Positions 45,701 to 56,611 of a stretch of 64,000 nt of DNA are shown piece by piece. Within the stretch, counting starts at the first letter, position 1; the number at the start of each line of letters is the position of its first letter. Source of the stretch: Turbatrix aceti (Eukaryota > Nematoda > Chromadorea > Rhabditida > Panagrolaimidae). The position numbers and the translations under genes were made by a program. The stretch spans positions 8,704,718-8,768,717 of the forward strand of contig OZ017768.1 in the NCBI GenBank assembly GCA_963969345.1, given 5' to 3'. The notes beneath the pieces are model-generated. The model did not search any database. It was not told the DNA's origin and saw nothing but the letters and a program-made list of their open reading frames with translations.

Positions 45701-48700
45701 ACCCGAAAATTTCGGGTTCGGGTTCGGGTTCGGGTCGGGTTACCCGAAAAATTTCCGAACCCGACAACACTGCTTGTCGGGTTCCACCACCACCAGCACC
45801 AGCCCCACCCACTGGGTGGGGCTGGTGCTGGTGGTGGTGGTGGTGTCCAGAAAGATGCAATTGTTCAAAGTTAGAATTTGAAAACGTTGCAGGATAAAAA
45901 TAAACAAAAATAAAACAAAAACAGAAAAAAATTCGTATAAGCGTAAAAAAAATTTGGAACTATCGTAAAAAAATTTTGCCTGAAAAAAAAATAAGAAAAA
46001 AAGTAAAAAAAAATGACTGGAAAAAAAAAGAAAAATAGTAAAAGACAATAAATTTTATACATATTTTTTTATCGTAAAAAGCGATGAAAATTGTTGCTTC
46101 GACAAAGAAACCTCTCATGTACGAACATGAACACGAGAACGCAGACAAAAAGAACAAAAACACAGAAAAGGCACTGGACAACGGCTTACACGTCCCAGAT
46201 CGAGGATAACCCAAGCCCCCCCTCCCGGAAGGAAGACATGAAGGCTAACAAGTTTTCTTCTTTTTTGCAAGCTAATTTGGGAACCAACTCCTTAATGAAC
46301 CAAAGTCCAACAACGAGTGAAGTAAAAACTGTTTGGTAAAGTTTGATAAATAGAGCAAAAATCACGTGAAAAGAAAAAAAAAGAAAAATATTTAGGATGC
46401 ATCATCAAAATTGGCAGAATTTGTTGGAAAACGTAAAATGGAATGAACGAAAGAAAAAACATAACGAAAAACTTACTCGACAAGGTAGACAGCGACGAAG
46501 ACGAGATTACCGATAACACCTGTAAGAAACCCTGGCTGCGGATGGCGCCACGCAATGAAGTCAAGCAGCATGGCAGGGCCAGGCAGGGTGTGCTGTAAAC
46601 ACACGTTTTACGTCCAAAAACCAACCCTTTATTAATCGAAAAAAAAGCAGGAAATTGCAAAGTTGCAAGTTTTTAGGCCCATTTTTACGAAGAAACCGTA
46701 AAAAAATCTAAACAAAAAAAAGAGACGGCGCGTGGAATTTTTGAGTTTTTACGATAGTACAGTATGTATTCGTGCCGAAAGTTCTTTCGACAATTCGTCT
46801 CGAGACATTGTCGCTGCACGAATGATACATAAAAAATTCAAAAAAATGAACAAAAAATGCCAAATCTATTTTATTAAAACCATTTTTTGTAAAGTCACAA
46901 AACCAATGTCCGGGGGCAGATTTTGTTTGACCAAAAGCAAATCTGTCTCCCCGCATATTTTTTATACAAAACAAAATGTTATGCTTTTTGAAGCAGAACG
47001 TCGGTGTTCATGGGGCGTATACACGTTTTATTGATCCGATGACATGGTAACTTCTTGTCCACCCCACCAAAAAAAACCGAACGAGCCTGCTAGCGTTCGT
47101 TCGTTGATGAAAACTTTTGTGTTTCCAAAAATACACTGACAATGTGCAACAAAAAAAGTTTATGCACGCAACGCAACTGGCTGCCATGGGATACGACTTT
47201 TTGAACTTTAACCGTTATAAATATTCCCAATAAAAAATATAATTTTTAAATAAAAAAAAATACATAGCTAAAAAAACTCACGATAGCATGGTTGAACTTG
47301 ACGTGCTCAAAAAACGCCTTGCCTTCGGGAGTCACGAGATATTCGGGATTGGAAAAAACAAGGCCCCAGAACAGGACAACAACGGTCTAAAAAAATAGAG
47401 TTGGGGGTTTTGAAGGTGCTGGGAGGGGTTCGTTCAGGTGAGGTAAGAAAAAAAAGGTAGGGAAGTTTTCTTGTTTGACCAAAGTTTGTATTATACGTTT
47501 CCCACCCGTCTAACTTTGTAAATTGAAGCACCGAGACCGAGACCGAGACCGAGACCAAAGATGGCGGCGGTATCAAAGACAAATTCATGAAGAAAAACGT
47601 GAATCAATGAAAAGCAAGAAAAAGGGTGGGTGCGAGGCGTTCGTTCGTTTTTTCCGAGGAGCAAGAAAAGGGAAAATAAAATGACCTTGGTTGGGGTCGA
47701 GATTTTTTCACACCAAATGACCAACGATCGATCCCAAAACACCAAAGCAACTGACTGAAAGAGGACATTTTTGGCACAGAGAAACATTTTTTGCGCGGTC
47801 GAGCGAACGACCTCACATGACCAGAACACGAGGGAAAACCGCAGGACTATCGCATCACTGTTGTTTTGTATTGTTTTGTTTTCGGCTGCAGTTTGCATCC
47901 AGGCGACCGACCGACCCGCCCGGCAGAGAGGGCAGGGCAGGGCATTCATTGTTTGTTGCATTATGCGCATTACCACTGTTCACTGTGTTCATAACCACCC
48001 CCCCCCCCAGCATCAATCTTGGTCGGGGTTGCAGCGGCGGCACGAGCGGCGAGAGTGGTCTTTAATCCATATCCCGGATGATGAGTATCGTAAAAGATGT
48101 ACAATTGACTTTCGGCGAGGGTTTATAAACGGATGCGAACACTGCGCTTTGTGCGCTGAGCCTGGCCTATCCATCAACCTAAAAATTGCCCACCCCCTCC
48201 TAATTAAGCCTGAACAAGACAAGCGGAACGAACTTTGACCCCTGCAAATAATTAATTACCTACGAGGTGTGAAAACCCAGGATTTAGAGGTCAAACTTCC
48301 GGCCTAAACAACAGCTGACAACCTCAAATTTTACCCGACATTGACCGTTTACCAGTCGACCGACCGTTTCGTGCAGTCATCAAACAATGATAGACTAAAA
48401 CAAAAAATACTGCAAGGGTCCATGGCACTCTAAATATGGCCAGTAATCGAAGGAAAGAGACAGACAGCAAAAGGCAGCTGTGCCCGAATATACGTGATAA
48501 AAAAAATTAACGGCTCTCATTGACGCAGAGCACTGCTAAGCTATAAGTATGTATGCTACGTGCCGGCATTTACCAAATAAGAGACTTCTCCTTTCCTTTT
48601 CTCGCAGAAGCAGCGGTCACGCACATTATTATATTATTGTCAGACAAAATTTATCATTGGAAAATTGATATTTGATACTCTTTGGTCAAGACAACTTCCA

Positions 48701-49158
48701 TAGCCTTTTTCTCTTCCTTTTTTTCTGAGTTGAACGGAAAAGACTTACCCATCCAGCAGGAAAGGCAATGATCGTGCCAAACTTGTGGAAAAATGATCGC
48801 AGAACACAGTCGTGGCCTCCGGGACGAGCAGTGGCGGCGAGAATCGTGCCGAGAGTGTGATACACCAGTTGAACCCACTAGAAATTTTTAAATGTGAAGA
48901 AAAGCGCCACACTTTTAGACTCAAAATTGGGTCTCCGCGCGAAAATATAAGAACACGTAAAATTTTCGTGCCTAGACCACTTTTTTATCAATTCTGAAGA
49001 CTTACATGGTTCAAAAAGGTCAACCAGGCGAACTTGGAAAAGTAATTGCCAGGAACGAGTGGATTAATGATGACACCCGTCATGAGATAATCGTAGTACA
49101 TTGCAGCGCCATAGATGACGGCGAGAGTGCCGTTGACGACAAATGGAAACGTACGCAT
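42723..49158 (-). CDS. AIG1/ADTRP-family membrane hydrolase 2, 233 aa, intron-inflated
   Basis: Exons on minus: 49158-49006, 48877-48749, 47386-47282, 46592-46477 and 42921-42723, i.e. 153, 129, 105, 116 and 199 bp. These are exactly the lengths in gene 3. Family features are Thr47 in KFAWLTFLNH and His130 in KFNHAIHTLPGP. Membrane helices include VVNGTLAVIYGAAMYY, TVVVLFWGLVF, VIGNLVFVAVYLV and IIFFAGCIVVFLGFL. The C-terminus is GQYGRVEKKKIR, a basic di-lysine-rich end. Introns of 128, 1362, 689 and 3555 bp contrast with 56, 57, 66 and 116 bp in gene 3. Intron 4 holds an LTR-like element and two hAT-type repeats. The reading frame is intact, so the gene can still work if the large introns are spliced. 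Confidence 0.88.
43787..44902. mobile_element. LTR-like retroelement end (solo LTR candidate) in AIG1 gene 2 intron 4
   Basis: The segment starts TGTCGCG and ends CGCGACA, the TG...CA layout of an LTR. It has a TATA motif (GTATATAAGG, near 44497), an AATAAA (near 44631) followed by a T/G-rich stretch, and a 583-bp length once the nested hAT element is removed. No 5-bp target duplication is found, and no primer-binding site, polypurine tract or pol gene lies next to it. It may be a solo or truncated LTR; a different repeat type is possible. Confidence 0.5.
43891..44414. mobile_element. hAT-type MITE, GAGCC/GGCTC-word variant, nested in the LTR-like element
   Basis: The ends are CAGAGTTGTCGACCGAGC and its reverse complement. 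Perfect 8-bp target copies CTGGAAAC lie at 43883-43890 and 44415-44422. The inner DNA is built of repeated GAGCCGAGCATTCGAGCCG and GCTCGGCTCGG words in alternating orientation around an A/T-rich centre (about 44050-44215). It has no coding capacity; open frames here are artefacts of the repeat. Confidence 0.92.
45087..45772. mobile_element. hAT-type MITE, CGGGTT/AACCCG-word variant
   Basis: It starts CAGTGTTGTCGGGTTACCC and ends with CCGACAACACTG, an inverted match at the outer 12 bases. Both halves are tandem variants of GGGTTCGGGTTCGGGTCGGG joined by GTTACCCGAAA or GTAACCCGAAA. They flank an A/T-rich centre (45360-45500). The 8 bases on the two sides do not match, so the right end may have been rearranged, for example by the hairpin next to it. 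Confidence 0.75.
45784..45840. repeat. Perfect 57-bp hairpin
   Basis: Two 28-base arms (45784-45811 and 45813-45840) are perfect reverse complements around a single C at 45812. The arm is built from CCACCACCACCAGCACCAGC and CCCACCCA. It directly follows the CGGGTT-type MITE. Confidence 0.9.
47525..47556. repeat. Short tandem repeat (CCGAGA)n
   Basis: About five tandem copies of GAGACC lie in intron 2 of AIG1 gene 2. It is a simple microsatellite. Confidence 0.8.
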
Positions 49159-49950
49159 GACTTGTTACCTGAGATGTTTTATTTTTTCGGTAAATATGTA
49201 ACAACGAGGAAAAAATTGATAAGCACGAGAACAGTCCAATTGATGACTGATGACTGCAAAAAAGGTGGTTATAGCGCTGTCCACCTGGGTTTTTTTGCGC
49301 GCTCAACAAAAATCACGCAAGGAAACAAACGGACACGCGAGACACAACAACGGCGTTTATCGCTGGTGGCTGTACTTGGACGAAAGCTGACTTGTCCCGA
49401 CTAGGTCGGTGCTGTTTGTCTCCAGTCTCCGGGGTCCGTGTGCGCGTGCTGTCCGTGTTCACAAACTACGCTGCTTCATACGCTGAATCTCGTGAAGGTG
49501 AGGTACATAAGTTCGCGCGAACTCGCCCAACTTTTTTTTTAGAATTTTTGTGCAAGCGCCGTAAAACTCAAAACGCACGGTATACAAAGTTTGCTACATA
49601 TATGTTTTTGGTCATCACATCGAACTTTATCGATAACGCAATCCAAAGGAAATAATTTTTTGTGATCGTTTGTGTCCCTAACCTTTATATTTGTGCTGGT
49701 GTGTGCACAGGTGGATCACACTAAAGTCTAGTTTTCATTTGAACTTTGTCATACTTTGATCCCAAATTTTTGTTGTTTAGCGCTTTTTCTACTGCTGTCC
49801 GATAAGATAAGATAAAATAAGAAAATAGTTTGTAGTGCACATGTTGGAGAGTGGTTTTTGTTTATTTACAACAGAACAGACAAAAAATGTTTTGGCACAA
49901 AAATTATCATCAATGCACGGCACGTAGAAATAAAAAAATCATAAATCAGA

Positions 49951-50947
49951 TTAGCGAACTTTTTTCTTCTCAACACGGCCGTATTGCCCGGTCTGATGGG
50001 GCAAAGCGCTGTTGATGAGCCGTCCCACGAGAAAGAAGACCAGGAAAATGCCGGTACAGCTCGCGAAGAAAGCGATACGCTGGTTGTCATTCAGGAGACC
50101 CAGAATCGGGTAGGCCCATTTGCCGGAGATGTGGTAGAAGTAGTGAATGCTAAAAAACGCGCAGAATATTTACAAAACGTGTTCTGGAGAAAATTAAAAG
50201 TTTTTCTAAATTTGCAAAAAAAAATATTAAAACTGTCCCCAGCAAAAAAATAAGAAATAACGTACTCGACAAGATAGAGGGCGACGAAGACGATATTACC
50301 GATCACACCTGTAATAAACCCTGGCTGCGGATGACGCCACGCAATGAAGTCAAGCAGCATCGCAGGTCCCGGCAGGGTGTGCTAAAAAATTAATTTAATA
50401 CAAAAATATTTTTTGTATAATTAAAAACATTATAATATCAAACTCACAATGGCATGATTGAATTTGACATGTTCGAACAGGGCCTTGTCTTGAGGAGTAA
50501 CGAGATGGCTGGGATTGTTGAAAACCATGCCCCAGAACAGAAGAGTCATGGTCTGAAAACATGAGTGAACAACCTTAGTTTTTTTGAGGTTCTGAAAGGC
50601 AAAATTTACCCAGCTGGCAGGAAAAGCAATGATCGTTCCGATTTGGTGGAAGAAAGATCGGAGGACGCAATCTGGGCTTCCAGGACGAGCTGTTGCGGCA
50701 AGGATCGTGCCAAGAGCATGGTAAACCACTTGAATCCACTGGAAAATAATTTTAGACATTTACAAAAAAAAATGTGACCTCTGAAAAAAATTACATGATT
50801 GACAAAAGTCAGCCAAGCAAACTTGGACAGGTAATTTCCGGGAATGATAGGATTGAGGACATCTCCGGTGATGAGATAATCATAGTACATGGCATAGCCA
50901 AAGATGGCAGCGAACGTGCCGTTGACGATGAAAGGGAGCACCCTCAT
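49951..50947 (-). CDS. AIG1/ADTRP-family membrane hydrolase 3, 233 aa, compact
   Basis: Exons on minus: 50947-50795, 50738-50610, 50552-50448, 50381-50266 and 50149-49951. They start MRVLPFIVNGTFAAIFG and end GQYGRVEKKKVR. Thr47 (KFAWLTFVNH) and His130 (KFNHAIHTLPGP) are conserved. It is the close paralog of gene 2, 793 bp upstream of it on the same strand; the two differ mostly by conservative changes. The basic C-terminal KKK could be an ER retention-like signal, but its position is not the classic KKXX. The substrate is inferred from AIG1/ADTRP as lipid esters. Confidence 0.9.
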
Positions 50948-53034
50948 GACGCAATAGGTATTATTTTTGCGGGACAGGTATTTGAAAAGTGATAAGGAAA
51001 ACCAGAGCTGTCTGCAAAGAAGTGATTATTGCTCTGCGTCCTTTCTCGTTTTATTATACGCTAAACAGAAATCACGTAGACAAAACAACTGGCATAAATG
51101 AGTTGATCGAAGGTTTGTCTTCTCCACACTTTTTTTATGTTTTTGAACCCCTTTTCGATCTGATATGTATTATTTTTTGTTCGCGATGGTAAACGCCGGT
51201 TTTTATTTTTCTTTGTTTGAAAATTTTTTTCCACGCAAGAAAAAATAAAAACAACAAAGTTATTTATACAATGGGGTGAAAAACTGCAAAAACTCTATTT
51301 GCACACATTTACAGACCGTGGAAACACTGTCGATTTCAACGGGACAAACATTGAAATCGAACCGTCTTCAATGTTTATCGATAACCATTTTTCAGTCAGT
51401 CTAAGTATTTTTCCTCTCATAAATTTTTACGCGCTGATAAATACTTTTGGGTGATTTTACAAATTAAAAATATCATACTAAACATTTTTTTAAATAAAAT
51501 ACACATTTATTTTAAAACTTGGACCGGATCTGAACGCAAAAAAGTGAGTAGTGGCCGCTACAGCAAGCAAAGTGTGCCGGTCACACCCTTGCTGGATTAG
51601 TACTTCCGTTCTTTTGGCGGGAACAAAGCCATTTGCATTTGTCCGTGCATCTGTCATTTGTGATCGATTGTAAGGTGTCGTGTGTGCGCTACTCTTTCGT
51701 CCATCATCCTTCAAGTATATTGTCCGAATGTCCGATTGAGTAGTGTCGCGGTTACGGCCAATGCAGGGGTCATTCTGCAGCTTTTGTTGGTATTTATTAC
51801 GTCTTATGTTTTAATTAATATGTTACGTTTTTTTCTGATTTAATTAATAATATTTGCTGACCATGATTGTTGCAAAACTAATGACTTTCAACCTGGACGT
51901 CAACGCAATAATTCAAATTCATTGTACCACGACACGGAAGATCGATATGTATCTTCAAATCTAAAGCGAACAGTTTCTAACGTTCGCTGGACCATTGGAA
52001 TTTATAAGAATGCCATTTGGCTTACAACTGGTGCCACGGTCCGGAATGGTCATATAATTTTATATAATTATAATTTCATATTTATATAATATGTAATTAG
52101 AATTCGAATCGTCCTAGTGAAAAAGAAAGACGGCGCATATCATCTACCACAAGTCATTGAGATAACTGGAATTCTCGTCGGAGGAAAGAAAATATACTCA
52201 CATTGTGGATATGCTGAAAATTAGGAGAAAAAAAACTTATGGTATGATCACATAAGCTAGTATTTAAAAAAGTTGAAAAGCTTCAAAATTTTTCACCATG
52301 TCTTGTATTTACATTTATATGCATATATTTCTGTATTATTTTATATAATATTTATATATAATTTTCCTATGAAACATGATAGATGTTTGTTGTGCTACGA
52401 ATAAACTGCACTTTAAAAACGAAGACAGGCAACACTCATGTAAACATCGAAATTAGGAACGTAAAAATGTGCTAAGCATTTGTGTTTTCCGTCCCTGAGG
52501 CATAACTAAGCCCCCAGTTCTGTCTTTGTTTATGCACAACGTCGCTTTTTTTGGCGAGCATTTTGGAACAAGATGGATTTTTGCCAAGTGGCTATCTGCA
52601 TACTTGCACGGAAAAAAAACGGGAAGGCCACTTGTTTTTCTGGTTCTTTTTTTTTGCGCGTTTGTTGTTTGTTGTTCCCAAACGTTAGAGATCAAAAATT
52701 AAGCCACAGCAGCAACCACGCTGCAATCGACTTTGTTTCGTCGCGGTGCTAAAAAACAGATTGATACATACCCTCGAAGCAATTCCTGCGTTTAATTCAT
52801 TTCCTTTTTGTTGTTCTGGGGCATTCGTTTGTTCATTTGGATTGGCTACTGGCTGGCAAACTATTTAGATGAGATGTACGTGACTTGTGCGGGTTTATTT
52901 CTTTACCTGAGAGTCACGTAGATGATTTTCTTAATCAAACTGAACTCTTTGATTTGCATCTGAAGGCGGTTTTTTCGGTTTTTGTTTGTTTGTTTGTTGA
53001 ATTTTAAACGAGTTTTTTTTTTAAATTGCTGAAC
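50948..53034. other. Gene-poor stretch with a retroelement relic
   Basis: Apart from the reverse transcriptase relic at about 51,960-52,200, no gene is supported. The DNA between 52,030 and 52,380 is rich in TATATAAT-type low complexity. The last 150 bp lead into the sulfurtransferase gene. Confidence 0.45.
51960..52200 (+). mobile_element. Reverse transcriptase relic of a Ty3/gypsy-like retrotransposon
   Basis: EFIRMPFGLQLVPRSGMV (near 51,995-52,050) resembles the conserved RT motif around MPFGL. RIVLVKKKDGAYHLPQV (near 52,100-52,155) resembles the conserved VVLVKKKDG motif. In intact elements KKKDG comes before MPFGL, so the two pieces are out of order here, in decayed frames separated by A/T-rich DNA. 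Assignment rests on these two short motifs. Confidence 0.5.
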
Positions 53035-54428
53035 ATGGGTCCGAGCAGTTCGTTTTGTGGCGCGCTGCTATTTTTGGTGTTGTTTTGTACCTGTACGAGT
53101 TTGCAGCCAAAAAACTCCACTGCAAATTCAAAGATGCCGACTTTGATCACCCCCGATGAACTGAAAGATTTGATTGACGTATGTTGAATTCAAAAAGAAT
53201 AACAGCTAATCAAGAATTTTTTTTAGAAAAAAACACCTGGATTGAAAGTTTTTGACGTGACCTTTCAAATCACGCCCAAGCCCAACTTTCGGGAATTCAA
53301 GCAAAAGTTTTACGGAAACTTTCCGGCTTTGATTACCGCCGATACACCGTTAGTATCTTTTTTTTTGAAATGTTGAAAAATATTTTGTACTTCGAAAATT
53401 TATTTGCATTACAAACTTTTTTTTTTTAATTTTTTATCACACAAAAAAATTGCTGCCAAAAATTTTTTGTCATGCTAAAAAATTTTTTTTTCAGGTGGAA
53501 AAGGACTTACCTGCAAAGCCACATCCCGACCGCGCAGTTCCTCGACCTGGAAACGGCCCTCTTCCCTAGCCGGTACCAGCGCTATGCGCTCTACCCACCG
53601 GAGCTCATCGAGGACTACCTCCAGCTGCTGGGCATCAACGAGGGCGACCACATTGTTCTCTACAGTCGAGGACTCCTGAATGGATTCGTATTCGCGTCCA
53701 AGGCGTACTGGTTGCTGCTCTCCTACGGCATTACGAATGTCTCGATCCTGAACGGAGGCTACGAGGGCTGGACGTCCGCTGGGTATGACGTCTGGACCGA
53801 CGCCAGGGTGCTTCCTGAGGTCCCGAAGGGAAATATCACGACTCAGGATTACCGGCACCTGGTTATCACGTACGAGGAGCTCCTCACCGAGACCCCCAAC
53901 GGAGTCCCGCTGCTCTTCGACGAGGTTTTGGCGACTGTGCTCGATGCTCGACCCAAGCCCATGTTCGATGGCACTGCTGATACAACTTTTAATAGGCAGA
54001 GTTCGTTTTTTTGATTTTTCTGTTGATGAAAACAATTTTAGAAAATTTAGAAAATTTTTTAGAAAATTTTCAAAAATTTTTAAAAATTTTCAAAATTATT
54101 TGAAATTAAAAAAAAAAATAAAATTTAAAATCAAAATTTCGTTTTAGCAGTCCCAGGGTCCTACATTCCGAGTTCGAAAAACCTTCCCCTCGTCGAATTG
54201 TTTGCCAACGGCGTCGCACTGCCAGTCGAAGACCTCCAGCAAAAGTTCCTGGCTTTTGGCTTCGACGAACACAAAACAACGATCACGCTGTGCAACCTTG
54301 GCATGCAGGGCTCCGTCCTCGCCACCCTCGCGCACCTCGCCTTTCCCACCGCCAGAGTTCGACTCTACAACGGCAGTCTCAAGGAAATAGAAGCTCGCAA
54401 TCCGCAACTCATTAGCGGAGAGCTTTAA
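53035..54428 (+). CDS. Two-domain rhodanese (thiosulfate/3-mercaptopyruvate sulfurtransferase), secreted form, 350 aa
   Basis: Sulfurtransferases of this family move a sulfane sulfur from thiosulfate or mercaptopyruvate through an active-site Cys in the second rhodanese domain. Exons are 53035-53178, 53227-53348, 53495-54000 and 54148-54428. The N-terminus is a signal peptide (SFCGALLFLVLFCTCTSL). Domain 1 shows KVFDVTFQ, PTAQFLDLE, YALYPPELIEDYLQLLGI, HIVLYSRG, AYWLLLSYGITNVSILNGGY and GWTSAGYDV. Domain 2 shows VLDARPKPMF, VPGSYIPSSKNLP, FGFDEHKTTITLC and GSVLATLAHLAF. The active site is Cys306 in CNLGMQ, fitting CxxGxx; the last two residues steer donor choice, and NLGMQ is not a standard pairing. 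The acceptor of exon 4 may instead be 3 bp further on (54151). Nematode mpst genes include similar secreted members. Confidence 0.88.
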
Positions 54429-56611
54429 AAAAACAACAAACTTTTTTTTGCTCAAGAAAAGAATAAATATCGTGTTGCAGGGATTGGATTTTTTATTTTT
54501 TTAATTTATTTATTAACCGCCTCGGACATACAATAAGTTACAAGGATGGAGAGTGGGATTGGATTTTGAGTCAAAATTTTTTACCATTTGCCAACCAGTT
54601 TAGAATCGATGAGCAGGGTGGGGAGTGTTGGGGATTTTATTTTTATCATCCTTTTTTTGCATGGAAAATCTCATTGTTGTCCTCAAAGGCCAACGCTCGA
54701 GCTTTGGTGCGAGCGGGAGTGCATTGTGTGCTCGGTCGGTGCTTGAGTTCATTCGTGCACTCACTCCATCGGCTTTCTCGGCACTGCCAGGAACCGCTCC
54801 CCGCAGTTTGGACGGAACTCGACAACTATTATTATCGCCACAAACAAAAAAAGTTGTTTGTGTTTGTTTTGGTTCACTATGACAGCTGGAAACGCATTGA
54901 AAGACATTTTTGTCCTGCTGGCACATTTTTAGCCAAATTGCACATTTTTTAGCGTTTCTCTTTCGAAACAGCGGCCAATCTGGCATTCACGCTTCCTATT
55001 CCGTGTACATTTGTTTTTTTTTGATGGAAATTTATGCATTCTAGATGAGTAAAAACCGCGTTTTTCGAGGGATCCGAACCAGGGACTAGTTGGGAAGGGA
55101 TATGTATTTGCCTTCCGGGCGCATCCACACAAAACATGTCGTCCACGTTCAACAACCAAACATCCTTGTCCTTGGTGGTAAACAACCTTGTTTATCGATT
55201 CCGATTATGATTTCCAACTTTTTTGTTTACTGTTTTTGGTGCTTTTCGTTCAACAATGTATGACCTATCCAGCGACACGTTACTTTGTTCCTTCATTTGT
55301 TCGTTCGTTCGTTCATTCGATTCGGATACAAAAAAAGCTGGGAACCATGCACCAACATTTGCCAACAACTACCGCGTCCTCCTCCGTTGTCAAGCGACAC
55401 AACGACGACGACGACGAGACCACGAACAACCGAACCATGCGTTGTTGTCGTCGTCTTTTTTTTTTGCTCCGCTCGCTGCTCCGCTCCTCGACTCGGTTCG
55501 ATACGTACGTCGTCGTCGTACGCAGGGCGAGGAGGGTTGTTGGTCGGTTGGAGATGGATGCTTCCTGCGCTTTCCTTTCCCGCGGCTGACGACTGGCTGT
55601 GGCTGCAATTGCGGAGGACGTCCGACCGAAGAAAGAAAGCACTCTGCTTTTTCGCGTTCACTTGCCCGCGCAAATTTATTATTTGGAATTTAGATATATA
55701 CTATATTTATAAATTGTACGTACTCGGAGAGGAAAAAGCGGTCAGTCGGCTGGCAATTAGGTCTCTCTCGCTTTTCGCTCGTTGCCGACTCCTGGACTTG
55801 ACAGACAGAATGCACTGGTCAGGGATCTCGTAATGGACGATGGTTGCTTATTGACTGGTTTGGCGAGTTTTTCGTCTATGCTCATTCGATTTTGGTTCTT
55901 TTTTTTTATTTTTCTAAGGCGGCTTGTTTCTTTGATTCATTTTTGACGTTTTGTACACGCCCAAAAATATTTATTTCTTCGTGCTGATTGTTTTTATGTC
56001 TTTTCCCGTGAATGTTGTCGCACAAAAAATGGCAGGTGTGGCTGCTACTAGCTGTCGCCATCTGACGCGTAACTTTTATTCGAGTTTTCTGAGATTGCAT
56101 TTTTTTACATTTTACATACGATTTTTGAATGTTTCTGAAACCCAGCAGGTGGTTTTTTGCTCCTCAAAAATTGAACGTAAATCGCTTGTTCAATTTTCAA
56201 AGAAAAAAAGATTCTTTTGTTTGCAATAAAAATTATTCACGTTCACATTTTCAGGGCGTTTCTTATACAATATTTTTTTTAATCTGAAACGATTTTTTTC
56301 GCTCTTCTGGTTAACGCTATTGGTAAACAGAAAACCACATTTTGACAGATGATCTAACAATAACCTTGAGGTGACTTTTTTCCGCACGAAACGTGTTGTT
56401 TTTCATTTTTCTCTGCAGGACATCAAAAAACACGCACTTTGGTCCTAGCAAGATTTCTTTTTTATCGTTTCCCGCGCGAACTTGGAATTTGCTTGTTTAC
56501 TTCAGTTTTTTTTGTTTTGCGTGTTTACGATCAATTTTTTTTACTTTTGCGTGTTTGCGATCAATTTTTTTGGTTCATCCGCAATTGTTGTAGTTTTTTT
56601 GCAGTTTGCAG
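54429..56611. other. Gene-free stretch before the acetyltransferase
   Basis: The sulfurtransferase 3' end has an AATAAA near 54461. Beyond it no gene is supported. The long overlapping frames around 55,190-55,830 are Arg/Ser-rich in every frame, a sign of biased composition (GACGACGACG, TCGTCGTCG) rather than coding. The last 100 bp, pyrimidine-rich with two TTTGCAG sites, look like a splice or trans-splice acceptor region. Confidence 0.45.

Noticed and set aside
45018..45881. Glycine/Phe-rich open frames resembling nucleoporin-like repeats
   Set aside because: They are translations of CGGGTT tandem words within a MITE; all frames and both strands are equally open.
47307..48238. Open frames in intron 2 of AIG1 gene 2
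   Set aside because: No family features; the flanking exons of the hydrolase explain the only conserved coding segments.
55188..55833. Overlapping long open frames in several phases
   Set aside because: All are Arg/Ser/Thr-rich because of TCG/GAC repeats; no splice structure or family motif.
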